64,000 nucleotides of DNA from positions 62,001 through 126,000 of the forward strand of contig JBPOJC010000013.1 in NCBI GenBank assembly GCA_052034135.1. Reading direction: 5' to 3'. The position numbers and the translations under genes are program-made. Of this stretch, positions 1-9,085 are shown one piece after another. The DNA comes from JAGPKI01 sp052034135 (GTDB taxonomy: Bacteria > Caldisericota > Caldisericia > UBA6126 > JAGPKI01). Under the pieces are notes generated by a model, which saw nothing but the letters and a program-made list of their open reading frames with translations, did not search any database and was not told the origin of the DNA. Position 1 is the first letter of the stretch. Every line of letters starts with the position of its first letter.

Positions 1-369
1 CATATGGTTATAGTTGTTGATGAGTACGGTGGTGTTGCTGGTCTTATTACTCTTGAAGATATTATTGAAGAACTCGTTGGAGAAATTCAAGATGAATATG
101 ACTCAGAAGAACCATTCTTTAAGTTAAATGAAGATGGTTCTTACGAAATAGCAGGTAATTACCCAATAGACGATTTAAATGAACTTCTTCAAATTGACCT
201 ATCAAGCGAAGAATACGATACAATTTCAGGTTTTTTGCTTTCAGCCCTCGGACATATACCAACAGTTAATGAAAAGGTTACATATGGAGACTACATTTTT
301 ACAATAGAGCAAATCAAAAGAAGAAGAATAATCAAAGTTAAAGTAGAAAAAAATAAAGGAAACAAGTAA
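1..369 (+). CDS. CorC/HlyC-family CBS-domain protein, C-terminal part (5' end outside window)
   Basis: The reading frame is open from base 1, so this is the last roughly 122 residues of a longer protein. The first residues (VIVVDEYGGVAGLITLEDII) are the typical end of the second CBS domain in CNNM/CorC/HlyC proteins. They are followed by EELVGEIQDEYD and a complete CorC_HlyC transporter-associated domain (about residues 40-115). Members are membrane proteins with an N-terminal DUF21 domain, linked to magnesium/cobalt homeostasis; DUF21 would lie upstream of the window. The stop codon shares one base with the tpiA start (TAATG), so the two are probably co-translated. Family assignment is firm; the transported ion is not known. 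Confidence 0.9.
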   Translation, partial: HMVIVVDEYGGVAGLITLEDIIEELVGEIQDEYDSEEPFFKLNEDGSYEIAGNYPIDDLNELLQIDLSSEEYDTISGFLLSALGHIPTVNEKVTYGDYIFTIEQIKRRRIIKVKVEKNKGNK

Positions 370-1091
370 TGAAAATAATAATAGCTAATTGGAAAATGAA
401 CAAAACAATAAAAGAAGGACTCTGCTTTATTGATTCTTTTTTAAATCTTGACCCTCCAATAGAAAAAATTGAAACAGTTATTTCTCCGTCGTATGTATTA
501 ATTTATCCAATTCATAATGTGATTGAGAAACTACCTCTTCATCTTTCTGCGCAAAATCTTTTTTATGAAAAAGATGGTCCATATACAGGTGAAGTATCAG
601 GAGAAGTACTTAAAGACTCTGGTTGTAAATATGTTTTAATAGGTCACTCAGAGAGGAGAAAGCTCTTTTCCGAAACCCCTGAAATCGTTTATAAGAAATT
701 TATTGCTGCAAAAAAATTTGATTTAATTCCTGTAATTTGCTTCGGAGAGGAATTAATTGATAGAAAAAACGGAAGGACAATTTCCGTGATTGAAAATCAA
801 CTAAAAGAATATTTCGATTTCAAAAACTTAATTCTTGCCTATGAACCTGTTTGGTCAATTGGTACTGGTATTATCCCTAAAAATCACGAGATAGAAGAAG
901 TTGGAGAATTTATTAGAGGAAGATTTACTAACGATGTCACATTAATGTATGGTGGCAGTGTAGACAAATCAAACATTAACGAACTTTTGAATGTAAAGAA
1001 CATAGATGGATTTTTAGTGGGGAGGGCTTCTCTTGACCCATTAAATTTTTTCGAAATTGTTAAAGCATCAGTAGAAAATAATGCAAAATAA
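369..1091 (+). CDS. tpiA: Triose-phosphate isomerase
   Basis: Interconverts dihydroxyacetone phosphate and glyceraldehyde 3-phosphate in glycolysis and gluconeogenesis. The 240-residue TIM barrel has the N-terminal NWKMN motif with catalytic Lys9, the catalytic His in LIGHSERR, the catalytic Glu in AYEPVWSIGTG, and the phosphate-binding YGGSV and GFLVGRASL loops. It is slightly shorter than the usual 250 residues but nothing essential is missing. The start overlaps the upstream stop by one base and the 3' end overlaps rsmI by 11 bases. It therefore belongs to a compact operon running to about 5.2 kb. Confidence 0.97.
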   Translation: MKIIIANWKMNKTIKEGLCFIDSFLNLDPPIEKIETVISPSYVLIYPIHNVIEKLPLHLSAQNLFYEKDGPYTGEVSGEVLKDSGCKYVLIGHSERRKLFSETPEIVYKKFIAAKKFDLIPVICFGEELIDRKNGRTISVIENQLKEYFDFKNLILAYEPVWSIGTGIIPKNHEIEEVGEFIRGRFTNDVTLMYGGSVDKSNINELLNVKNIDGFLVGRASLDPLNFFEIVKASVENNAK

Positions 1092-1788
1092 AGGCACTTT
1101 ATATATTTGCCCAACTCCAATTGGGAACTTAAAAGATATTACTCTACGTACGCTTGAAGTTCTCAAAGAAGTTAGCTACATTGCTTGTGAAGATAAAAGA
1201 AGAGCTCTGAAACTTTTAAACACTTATGATATAAAAAAACCTTTAATTTTATATAACGAACATACAAAAGATAAGGAAAACAAGACAATAAAATCTTTTT
1301 TATTGTCGGGAGAAGATATTGCTTTAACCTGTGATGCTGGTATGCCTGGTATTGCAGATTCAGGTTATGAATTAATAAAATTATGTATAGATTCAGGGGT
1401 TAAAGTAGTGACTTTACCAGGTCCTTCTGCAATTATAACTGCTCTTGTCGGATCAGGGATAAAGGCACAAAATTTTATATTTGTTAACTTTTTACCAAGA
1501 AAAAAAGGTCAAATTTTGAAACTTCTTACAAATCTTAAAAGTTTAGGTTTTACAGTTTGTGCTTTTGAATCACCATATAGGCTTTTAAAAACTCTTGAAA
1601 TTATGTATAATTTTGATTCAAACTTATATGTTAGCGTTTGCAGAGAAGTTTCAAAGATACATGAAGAGTTTGTAAGAGGAAATATAGATTCCGTATATAC
1701 ATACTTTAAAGAAAAAAAAGAGATAAAAGGAGAAATAACAATAGTTTTTAAGTTTATGGAGGCAGATGAAAATGAAAAAAGGTTATAA
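1081..1788 (+). CDS. rsmI: 16S rRNA (cytidine-2'-O)-methyltransferase RsmI
   Basis: Tetrapyrrole-methylase-fold enzyme that 2'-O-methylates C1402 of 16S rRNA using S-adenosylmethionine. Recognised from the N-terminal PTPIGNLKDITLRTLEVL block, ACEDKRRALKLL, the glycine-rich CDAGMPGIADSGYELI loop and the PGPSAIITAL motif. At 235 residues it is short because it lacks the C-terminal extension found in many homologues; short forms of this kind are common. It overlaps tpiA by 11 bases and metG by 23 bases, so translation is probably coupled. Confidence 0.93.
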   Translation: MQNKGTLYICPTPIGNLKDITLRTLEVLKEVSYIACEDKRRALKLLNTYDIKKPLILYNEHTKDKENKTIKSFLLSGEDIALTCDAGMPGIADSGYELIKLCIDSGVKVVTLPGPSAIITALVGSGIKAQNFIFVNFLPRKKGQILKLLTNLKSLGFTVCAFESPYRLLKTLEIMYNFDSNLYVSVCREVSKIHEEFVRGNIDSVYTYFKEKKEIKGEITIVFKFMEADENEKRL

Positions 1789-3673
1789 GGAGAAATTTTA
1801 CGTTACAACACCAATTTATTATATAAGCGGTGAACCTCATCTTGGACACCTTTACACAACTGTAGCAGCTGATATAGTTTCAAGATTTAAGAAAAATTCA
1901 AACTATGATGTATTATTTTCAACTGGTAGCGATGAAAACTCTCAAAAAATTATCAAAGCAAGCGCTAAGCTTAATCTTGATCCAAAAGAATATGTAGATA
2001 GAGAATCATTGAAATGGAAAACTTTTTTTGAGAATTTTAATATCAAGTTTGATAGATTTATAAGAACCACTGACCCAGATCATATAGAAGTAGTTCAATA
2101 TGCACTTAAGAAGCTTTACGACAAAGGTTATATTTACAAAGGTAAATATGAAGGTTGGTATTGCACTGAATGTGAGTCTTTTTTGCCAGAAACAGTCGAA
2201 AAAGAAAACATTTGTCCTGAATGTGGTAGAGAAATAATATGGGTTTCTGAAGATAATTATTTCTTTAAATTAAGTTCATTTAGGAAGCCTTTAATTGAAT
2301 TTTATGAGGCATATCCCCATGCTATAGAGCCAATTTCTCGCTACAACGAAATTATGAGCATGTTAGATGCTGAGTTAAAAGATATATCTATTTCGAGGAG
2401 TTCTATTCAATGGGGAATTAAATTACCTTTCTCTGAAGATCAGGTAACATATGTCTGGATCGATGCACTTCTAAGTTATTTAACTGTTCCAGGCTATATT
2501 CGAAACAAAGAAAAATTTGCAAAGTTTTGGCCTGCTGATTTACAGCTTATGTCCAAAGACATCATAAGATTTCATTGTATAATCTGGCCTGCATTACTCT
2601 TAGCGTTAGACTTGCCACTTCCAACAAAAATATTTATTCATGGTTGGTGGCTCACCTCCGGAGAGAAAATGTCTAAATCTAAAGGTAACATAATTGATCC
2701 AAATGATGTTGTAAGTAATCTTTCAAAAGAGGCTGGAATAGACAATAAAACGGCTGTTGATGCATTAAGACTATTTATGTTCAGAGAAACAAATTTTGGA
2801 GAAGATGCAGTTTTTACTTACGAAAGATTTTATGCCAGATATAATTTTGATCTTGCAAATGATTTAGGTAATCTTGTGAATAGGGTTTATACTATGACAA
2901 GGAAATACTTCGACGGAGTCATACCAAAACCTGCTCTTTTTTCAGATGAATTTGGCAAAATACTTAATAGTAGCACAAAATATTATATAGACCTTATGAA
3001 TAAATATGATTTTAAAGGTGCTCTTGACAGTATATGGACACTAATAAGTTACTCAAATAAGCTCATTGAGAATACTAAACCTTGGGAATTATTTAAAAAT
3101 AATGATTTAGAAAAATTAAGTAGTTTTTTGTATTCGCTTCTTGACGGTATAAGAATAATATCAATTATGCTTTCTCCATTTATGCCATCATTCTCAAGAG
3201 ACGTTTTACAGTCCTTGGGTGTAAAAGAAAAAGGTATAGATTCACTAATTTTTGGAAAGTTAAACGAAGGGTTAATAATCAGTGATATAGGCATACTCTT
3301 CCCAAGAGTGAAAATTTTTAAAGATGAAGAAATTAAGAAACGTGAAGAGCTTGTTAGTATGGATTATTTCAAGAAAATCGATTTGAGAGTAGGAAAAGTA
3401 ATTGAAGCAAATAGAATTGAGAATAGCAAAAAGCTTATTCTTTTGAAAATTGACATAGGAAACAATCAATCCAAACAAGTGGTAGCCGGAATTGGAAATG
3501 TTTATTCTCCTGAATCTTTAATTGGTAAAAACGTGGTTTTTGTAAATAATCTTGAACCTGTTAACTTAATGGGTTATACTTCCGAAGGCATGATTCTCGC
3601 AGCAGAAGATAATAATAAATTATCAATAATAATACCAGAAAAAGATATTGAGCCTGGATCCAAAATCAAATGA
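1766..3673 (+). CDS. metG: Methionyl-tRNA synthetase with C-terminal tRNA-binding domain
   Basis: Class I aminoacyl-tRNA synthetase that charges tRNA-Met. The HIGH-type motif is PHLGHLYT (about residue 24), and a zinc knuckle (CTEC then CPEC, about residues 130-150) follows. The KMSKS loop is GEKMSKSKGN at about residue 300. Residues from about 530 to the end form an EMAP/Trbp111-like OB-fold domain (DYFKKIDLRVGKVIEA) that helps bind tRNA. Two close ATG codons are possible starts (1766 and 1772). A GGAGG just upstream has better spacing to the second, so the protein may be two residues shorter. It overlaps the end of rsmI. Confidence 0.97.
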   Translation: MKMKKGYKEKFYVTTPIYYISGEPHLGHLYTTVAADIVSRFKKNSNYDVLFSTGSDENSQKIIKASAKLNLDPKEYVDRESLKWKTFFENFNIKFDRFIRTTDPDHIEVVQYALKKLYDKGYIYKGKYEGWYCTECESFLPETVEKENICPECGREIIWVSEDNYFFKLSSFRKPLIEFYEAYPHAIEPISRYNEIMSMLDAELKDISISRSSIQWGIKLPFSEDQVTYVWIDALLSYLTVPGYIRNKEKFAKFWPADLQLMSKDIIRFHCIIWPALLLALDLPLPTKIFIHGWWLTSGEKMSKSKGNIIDPNDVVSNLSKEAGIDNKTAVDALRLFMFRETNFGEDAVFTYERFYARYNFDLANDLGNLVNRVYTMTRKYFDGVIPKPALFSDEFGKILNSSTKYYIDLMNKYDFKGALDSIWTLISYSNKLIENTKPWELFKNNDLEKLSSFLYSLLDGIRIISIMLSPFMPSFSRDVLQSLGVKEKGIDSLIFGKLNEGLIISDIGILFPRVKIFKDEEIKKREELVSMDYFKKIDLRVGKVIEANRIENSKKLILLKIDIGNNQSKQVVAGIGNVYSPESLIGKNVVFVNNLEPVNLMGYTSEGMILAAEDNNKLSIIIPEKDIEPGSKIK

Positions 3674-3674
3674 T

Positions 3675-4460
3675 ATGCCTCTATTTATAGATTCTCATGC
3701 GCATTTAAACCTTATAAATGAGAAAGTTAATGACATTATCTTAAAATGCAAAGAAGAGAGCGTTAACTACATTGTAAATGTTGGTTATGATTTACAGTCA
3801 TCCGAATTTTCAATAAGTCTTGCTAATAATTATCCATTTGTTTTTGGCTCAATAGGAATTCATCCTCATTATGTCGATTCTGTAAAAATAGATGAAATCG
3901 AAAATATAATTGAAAGAAATGCTAATAACAAAAAAATTATTGCTTTAGGAGAAATCGGATTAGATTATGTAAGAAGCACAACACCAAAAAATAAACAATT
4001 TGAAGTTTTAGATTATCAATTGAGTTTGGCACAAACCAACAATTTACCAGTTATCATTCATAACAGATCAGCCGATAAGGATATTCTCCCAATTTTGTCT
4101 AATTATAAAAAATTAAGAGGCGTTTTTCATTGCTTTTCCTCTGATAAGGATTTTGCAGAAAAAGTTTTAGATAAAGGCTTCTATATTTCATTTACAGGGA
4201 ACATTACATACCCAAATAGTCAAAATTTGCGAGAAGTAGTGAGTTGCATGCCATTAAATTCAATTTTACTTGAAACTGATGCACCCTATCTTTCACCGCA
4301 AATTTTAAGAGACAAAGAAAATCATCCAATGAATGTAAAATACATATATGAAGCAGTAGCAACTATTAAAAATATTGATATGGAGGAATTATCTCAAACA
4401 ATTTTTAATAACTTTATTAACTTATTTCTAAAAGGAAAGGAAGTTACTATTGATGGCTAA
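3675..4460 (+). CDS. tatD: TatD-family metal-dependent deoxyribonuclease
   Basis: Amidohydrolase-fold nuclease linked to DNA quality control. Metal ligands are visible: DSHAHLN near the start, GEIGLDY, the HNR histidine, FHCFS, and the final LLETDAPYL aspartate. An upstream TTG at 3648 lies inside metG. The ATG at 3675, one base after the metG stop, gives the standard start a few residues before the DSHAHLN motif, so I chose it (261 residues). metG-tatD adjacency is a common bacterial arrangement. The 3' end overlaps the next gene by 8 bases. Confidence 0.93.
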   Translation: MPLFIDSHAHLNLINEKVNDIILKCKEESVNYIVNVGYDLQSSEFSISLANNYPFVFGSIGIHPHYVDSVKIDEIENIIERNANNKKIIALGEIGLDYVRSTTPKNKQFEVLDYQLSLAQTNNLPVIIHNRSADKDILPILSNYKKLRGVFHCFSSDKDFAEKVLDKGFYISFTGNITYPNSQNLREVVSCMPLNSILLETDAPYLSPQILRDKENHPMNVKYIYEAVATIKNIDMEELSQTIFNNFINLFLKGKEVTIDG

Positions 4461-5217
4461 AGCTTGTGAAATTGCATCTTTTTTAGATGATTTGCTTAAA
4501 ACTTCTGAAATAGAAGATTATTCATATAATGGATTACAGGTAGAGTCTAATTGCGATATTGAAAATATTTATGGTGGAGTAGATGCTACAATGGAATTTT
4601 TTAATAAAGCAAGTTTTCCTCGTAATGCACTTTTTATAGTTCATCATGGAATTTTCTGGAAAAATAATGATCCAAGGATTATTAATGGTAATTACTCAAA
4701 AATAAATTTTCTTCTTAATAATAATTCGTCTCTTTATGCTTCTCATCTTCCGCTTGATCTGCATAAAACATATGGCAACAACATTTCACTCCTTGAATTT
4801 TTAGGCGTAGATAAGGATTCCATTACTTCTTTTGGTTTGTATCATGGAATTTCTATTGGTTTTCGTGGCGAATTTAAAAATCCAATTGCAATTTATGATA
4901 TTTCAAAAAAGCTTGAAATGATTGCTAAAGATAAGGTATATGCATTTCCATTTGGGAAAAGAGAGATAAAGACAATAGGTGTAGTTTCAGGGGGAGGGTC
5001 ATTCGCTGGATCCGAAGCACTCAAACTGGACCTTGATTTATTTCTAACAGGCGAAACCGATCATACTCTTTATACTTTTGCAAGTGATGCAAAATTGAGC
5101 GTTATTTTCGCAACACATTATGCTACTGAAACATTTGGAGTAAGAAATATAGGCAATTTATTAAGTCAAAATTTTAACATAAACTTTACATTTATAGACT
5201 TAGAACCTATATTTTAA
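4453..5217 (+). CDS. Nif3-like dinuclear metal centre protein (DUF34)
   Basis: Member of the Nif3/YbgI family, often labelled GTP cyclohydrolase 1 type 2 homologue; the biochemical role is unsettled. Metal-binding histidines typical of the family are visible in IVHHGIFW, ASHLPLDLH and the C-terminal ATHYATETFG, with GVVSGGGS and FLTGETDHT between. The ATG at 4453 has a purine-rich AAAGGAAAGGAAG upstream; the TTG one codon earlier is a less likely start. At 254 residues it is the short form without the inserted PII-like domain. It is the last gene of the overlapping metG-tatD group. Confidence 0.88.
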   Translation: MAKACEIASFLDDLLKTSEIEDYSYNGLQVESNCDIENIYGGVDATMEFFNKASFPRNALFIVHHGIFWKNNDPRIINGNYSKINFLLNNNSSLYASHLPLDLHKTYGNNISLLEFLGVDKDSITSFGLYHGISIGFRGEFKNPIAIYDISKKLEMIAKDKVYAFPFGKREIKTIGVVSGGGSFAGSEALKLDLDLFLTGETDHTLYTFASDAKLSVIFATHYATETFGVRNIGNLLSQNFNINFTFIDLEPIF

Positions 5218-5259
5218 TTGAGAGTTTAATAGAAATCTCTAAAAAGGGAGGCTCCTTAA

Positions 5260-6729
5260 ATGCTTAAAAGGGTAGGAAGTGTATTATTACTCATCTTTAT
5301 CTTATGCTTCTCTATACAAGATATATTATCAATTGATGTAGTATGCTATAAATATGACCTTAGTTTATCTGGATCGACTCCTGATATTATTCCTCCTCCA
5401 ATTCAAACTATATGGAGGGAAACAGTTGGTGAAACAAAATCATATCCCATCATAATAGGAGATAAACTTTATATTGGGACAACATGGGCTTTAGTATGCT
5501 ATAATGCAAAATGGGGAACAAAAATTTGGCAGTACATTTCAAAAGATTTTTTGCATTCTTCACCTGCATATTATGCAGGTTATGTATATTGTGGACACCA
5601 AAACAATTTATACTGCATTAATGCAAAGACTGGCGTACTAAAATGGAAGTTCGATACAGGAAATAATTCGGTTAATTCGTCCCCAATAGTTTTTTCAAAT
5701 TCAGTAATATTTGCTGCTAATAATAGATTGTATGCTTTGAATTACGAAACTGGAAAAACATTATGGTCAATAGGATTTGCCGCAAATATAGAACTTCCTG
5801 TAGCAATCGTTTCTGACAAATTTTTTGTAATTTCAGGCGATAAAGTTTATGGTTTTAACTTTAAAACTCATACCAAAATCTGGGAATATCAATTTCCAGA
5901 AAAAATTACCCAGAGCTTATCTTCATCGAGTGAGAATGTATATGTTTCATGTGGAAAAGAATTATATGCTATCGATTCAAGAACAGGAAAGTTAAATTGG
6001 AGACAATTCTTTACTGGAAAAGCTATGAACTCCCCAACATATTTTGGAAATGATGTTTTTGCTTCCTTTGATCAATATTTGTATTGTCTTGATAATAAAA
6101 GCGGAAAAATTAAATGGCAATTTGAAGCAGGATATTATATTGAATCAATACCATCTGTATCAGAAAAGTATGTTTGGATTGGTGCAGATGATTTTAATAT
6201 TTACTGCGTTGATAGACTAAATGGTAAAAAGCTATTCGAATCTATTACGGGAAGTACGTCATATTATATAGTAATTGGAAACAACCAAATATTTTCACTA
6301 TCAGTATACGGAGAGTTATTTGCCTTTATGCCTAAACCTTCAACAGATCAAACTTACGTTAAATTTGAATTGTGGATAGGGAAAAAATACGCTCGTAAAA
6401 ATGGTAAATTTTTAAATATTGATGCTCCACCATTTATCGAAAATGGACGTACTTTAGTACCCATAAGAGTTATAGGAGAAGCTCTTGGAGCAACAGTAAA
6501 CTGGTTCGCAGAAGATAAAAAGGTTACATATGCTCTCGGCACTAAATTTATTGAGCTTTGGATTGGGAACCCTATTGCTTACGTTTCTGGAAAGAAAGTC
6601 AAACTTGATACTCCGCCAAAAATAGTAAACAATAGAGCGTTTGTTCCATTGAGGTTTGTTTCAGAAAATTTATCTGCAAGAGTAAGTTGGGAACCTAACG
6701 AGAAGAGAATTACAATTGAGTATCCATAG
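5260..6729 (+). CDS. Exported PQQ-repeat beta-propeller protein with two C-terminal stalk domains
   Basis: The 489-residue protein begins with a hydrophobic signal segment (about residues 1-24). Residues about 45-360 form a run of PQQ/BamB-like propeller blades, each with a pattern like LYCINAKTGVLKWKF or LYAIDSRTGKLNW. Residues about 365-489 carry two tandem copper-amine-oxidase-like stalk domains (FELWIGK...RTLVPIRVIGEALGA and IELWIGN...AFVPLRFVSENLSA). These domains are usually extracellular wall or surface modules with no oxidase activity. A GGGAGG ribosome site precedes the ATG. No catalytic residues are evident, so a scaffold or ligand-binding role outside the membrane is likely; the ligand is unknown. 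Confidence 0.85.
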   Translation: MLKRVGSVLLLIFILCFSIQDILSIDVVCYKYDLSLSGSTPDIIPPPIQTIWRETVGETKSYPIIIGDKLYIGTTWALVCYNAKWGTKIWQYISKDFLHSSPAYYAGYVYCGHQNNLYCINAKTGVLKWKFDTGNNSVNSSPIVFSNSVIFAANNRLYALNYETGKTLWSIGFAANIELPVAIVSDKFFVISGDKVYGFNFKTHTKIWEYQFPEKITQSLSSSSENVYVSCGKELYAIDSRTGKLNWRQFFTGKAMNSPTYFGNDVFASFDQYLYCLDNKSGKIKWQFEAGYYIESIPSVSEKYVWIGADDFNIYCVDRLNGKKLFESITGSTSYYIVIGNNQIFSLSVYGELFAFMPKPSTDQTYVKFELWIGKKYARKNGKFLNIDAPPFIENGRTLVPIRVIGEALGATVNWFAEDKKVTYALGTKFIELWIGNPIAYVSGKKVKLDTPPKIVNNRAFVPLRFVSENLSARVSWEPNEKRITIEYP

Positions 6730-6832
6730 TATTCTTATATATATTGCATCCTTAGTTTCTTATATAATTTAGTTTAACAGTTTTTACATTTCCTAATATT
6801 TTTTACAGTTTTTTATAGCTTATAAAAATTTT

Positions 6833-6931
6833 CTATTTACCGCGAGTTCCTTTTTTTGTAGAAGATCCACCTTTTGCGCCTTTACCTTTTCCCTGTCCAC
6901 TAGAGCTTTTGCTTTTTCCTTTACCTTTCAT
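6833..6931 (-). CDS. Small Lys/Gly/Ser-rich basic protein, 32 residues
   Basis: A 33-codon frame on the minus strand starts at ATG 6931. A strong ribosome site (AAAGGAAGGT, 6941-6950) lies nine bases upstream. The product opens MKGKGKSKSSSGQGKGKG and ends KKGTRGK. It is almost entirely Lys, Gly, Ser and Thr with one Arg, no acidic residue and no hydrophobic core, so it is strongly basic and presumably disordered. Such proteins can bind nucleic acid or polyphosphate, but no family is recognised. It sits between two converging neighbours, downstream of pduL on the same strand with a 73-base gap. Good start signals and biased composition make a real gene more likely than chance. Confidence 0.6.
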   Translation of the reverse strand: MKGKGKSKSSSGQGKGKGAKGGSSTKKGTRGK

Positions 6932-7004
6932 TTATTTATCACCTTCCTTTAGAAAAATAAAATTTTCTGATTGATTATAATCAAATTTTTAAAAAAAGTA
7001 ATAA

Positions 7005-7580
7005 TTAAACAATATAAACATAATCACCTGTTTTGAGAAATGCAGCATTTGCTTCATCGGTATCAATATGAAAATCTAAAACAAAATCTTCTCTAATTCT
7101 TATAATTACGTTATGAAAAGTTATCTCTCTTATTCCTTCTCCTTTAACTGAGACAATTTGGTTATTTTGAACATTAAATCTTTTAGCATCATCTGGTGAC
7201 ATATGAATATGTCTTGCAGCTATTATTACGCCATTTTCTATGCTTATAATTCCATTTGGTCCAACCACTACTATACCTGGAGTCTGATCAATATTTCCTG
7301 ATTCTCTTATGGGGGCTTTGATTCCAAGTTTAAAGCAATCAGTTAAAGAAAGTTCAACTTGAGTCTCTTTTCTTACAGGACCGAGAATTCTTACATTTTC
7401 TATGGAACTCTTGCATGTAACAAGTGTCACAAATTCGTTGGCTGCAAATTGACCTTTTTGGGTGAGATCTTTATATTTTGTTAAATTATAACCTTTCCCA
7501 AATAATATTTCTAAATGCTCATTCGTGACATGAATATGTCGATTGGAAACCCCAACAGGGATTTGTAGTTTATCATTCAT
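7005..7580 (-). CDS. pduL: Phosphate acyltransferase PduL
   Basis: Catalyses the reversible transfer between acyl-CoA and acyl phosphate (acetyl or propanoyl), an alternative to Pta. The 191-residue protein has both duplicated metal-binding histidine motifs: GVSNRHIHVTNEHLEILFG near the N-terminus and AARHIHMSPDDAKRF in the second half, plus VGPVRKETQVELS-type core elements. No microcompartment genes are nearby and there is no extended N-terminal encapsulation peptide, so a cytosolic acetyl-CoA/acetyl-phosphate role is the better inference. Its start lies 17 bases downstream of the permease stop, so co-transcription is likely. Confidence 0.92.
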   Translation of the reverse strand: MNDKLQIPVGVSNRHIHVTNEHLEILFGKGYNLTKYKDLTQKGQFAANEFVTLVTCKSSIENVRILGPVRKETQVELSLTDCFKLGIKAPIRESGNIDQTPGIVVVGPNGIISIENGVIIAARHIHMSPDDAKRFNVQNNQIVSVKGEGIREITFHNVIIRIREDFVLDFHIDTDEANAAFLKTGDYVYIV

Positions 7581-7597
7581 TTCATGAACTCCTTAAT

Positions 7598-9085
7598 TTA
7601 AATATTTAAAGCAAAGTAGATTATCATAATAATTAACGATACACACATAAACCAGTTTAGTTCAGACTTTTTACCGCTCAGCAGTCTAAAAATGTTTATT
7701 ATTGTATAAGTTCCAAAACCCAAAAGAAGTCCTAAAGCTGGATTCATACACATAAAACCCACAATAACCATAATAATTGCTGGAATAAATTCATAAATAG
7801 CATCGATATTTATTTTTTCAGATGCATACTTTAAAATTAATCCGCCTGATCCGATCAAAATAACCGAGATCGCAGCGGGTGATACAAAGAAATTAGTGTA
7901 TGGAAAAAGTAGCGAAAAAAGTAGCATTAAAAGACCACAAAATACAGCCGTTAATCCAGTTTTACCTTCATTTATAATTGGTATGGCAGATTCAGAAGAA
8001 TATGTATAGTATGTTGTATTAGTTAATGTACCAATTAAAGCTGATAAACCATTAACTCTACTAAGTTTTGAGAATTTATCACTACTCTCAATATCTCCTT
8101 CATCTTTTCCATATTCTAAAAGAGAACTTGTGAAAAATAAGTTTGAAAAGAACAAAATTATGAAGAAAGAAAAACTCAGCTTAAGAAGAGCAGTAGAAGA
8201 AAGCCTTATTATTTCCCAAAATTTGCCGAAGGCTTGTAGGTTTAGGAATGTTTTAAATGATGTAAGCTTAGAAAAAATTATTTCAAAGCCCTCAGGACGT
8301 AAAATATTTTCTATAGGAGAAAATCTTACGAAATTAGATATTGCCCCTTTGGAAAGTCCAGATGACCAATTTATAGGAATGATAAAGCCCAATACAGCCA
8401 TAATGATAAAGGTAATAATAAAAGAGTATTTATTTTTACTCATATAAAGAACAACAAAGAGACAAATGCCAATAATTGTTAGCAGGGGTACAGGAGATAA
8501 GATATTTCCAAGACTTAATGGAAACGTAAAACTTATAGATGGAGCAACTCCCCCTAATGTAGTTGCTGGTGTAGGCACCTCAGTTTTAGTGATTAATCCT
8601 GAATTTATAAGACCAAAAAAGATAAGAAGTAATCCAAGAATTAAAGCAAAAAAGTTGCTTAATGACTTAGGTATTAGTTCAAGAAAACGATTTTTTTTAA
8701 AGAATATTGTGACAATTACGAATAAAAGCGAACCAATAAATGCAGATACAAGGACGTATTCAAGCTGATGGCCCAGATATATATGACCAGTAACAGCAAT
8801 CATTATTGAAAAAATTATATTTGGTACAATAGCAAATGGTAGATTGGTTAGGAAGCCACTTAAAATAGTTAAAAGCCCTGAAGTTATTCCAATAATAATT
8901 ATTAATGCAGGGTATACAAGGTTTAGCTCCCCAGGGGTGAATGAATCTTTAAGTATATCGGCAGTAAATTTTATTAATATGTATGAAGAAAGAAAAAGTA
9001 TAAGACCTGCATATAACTCATTTTTGATTGAGCTACCTCGATCTTTTAACCTAAAAAAATTAGTAATAAATGCTGGTTTAACCAT
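7598..9085 (-). CDS. NCS2/AzgA-type purine permease
   Basis: A 495-residue polytopic membrane protein with roughly 12-14 hydrophobic segments. The opening FFRLKDRGSSIKNELYAGLILFLSSYILI corresponds to the start of AzgA/PbuG guanine-hypoxanthine permeases. The glycine-rich SALIGTLTNTTYYTYSSESA stretch and the CMNPALGLLLGFGTY end also fit this family. It likely imports purine bases with protons. The first codons overlap the end of the upstream hexapeptide-repeat gene by 8 bases. Exact substrate cannot be read from sequence. Confidence 0.85.
   Translation of the reverse strand: MVKPAFITNFFRLKDRGSSIKNELYAGLILFLSSYILIKFTADILKDSFTPGELNLVYPALIIIIGITSGLLTILSGFLTNLPFAIVPNIIFSIMIAVTGHIYLGHQLEYVLVSAFIGSLLFVIVTIFFKKNRFLELIPKSLSNFFALILGLLLIFFGLINSGLITKTEVPTPATTLGGVAPSISFTFPLSLGNILSPVPLLTIIGICLFVVLYMSKNKYSFIITFIIMAVLGFIIPINWSSGLSKGAISNFVRFSPIENILRPEGFEIIFSKLTSFKTFLNLQAFGKFWEIIRLSSTALLKLSFSFFIILFFSNLFFTSSLLEYGKDEGDIESSDKFSKLSRVNGLSALIGTLTNTTYYTYSSESAIPIINEGKTGLTAVFCGLLMLLFSLLFPYTNFFVSPAAISVILIGSGGLILKYASEKINIDAIYEFIPAIIMVIVGFMCMNPALGLLLGFGTYTIINIFRLLSGKKSELNWFMCVSLIIMIIYFALNI

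Noticed and set aside
3648..3674. TTG start for TatD inside metG
   Set aside because: The ATG at 3675 gives the standard TatD N-terminus directly before the metal-binding DSHAHLN.
8130..8768. Two long plus frames antisense to the purine permease
   Set aside because: They are produced by the codon pattern of the opposite strand; the permease has clear homology and start signals.
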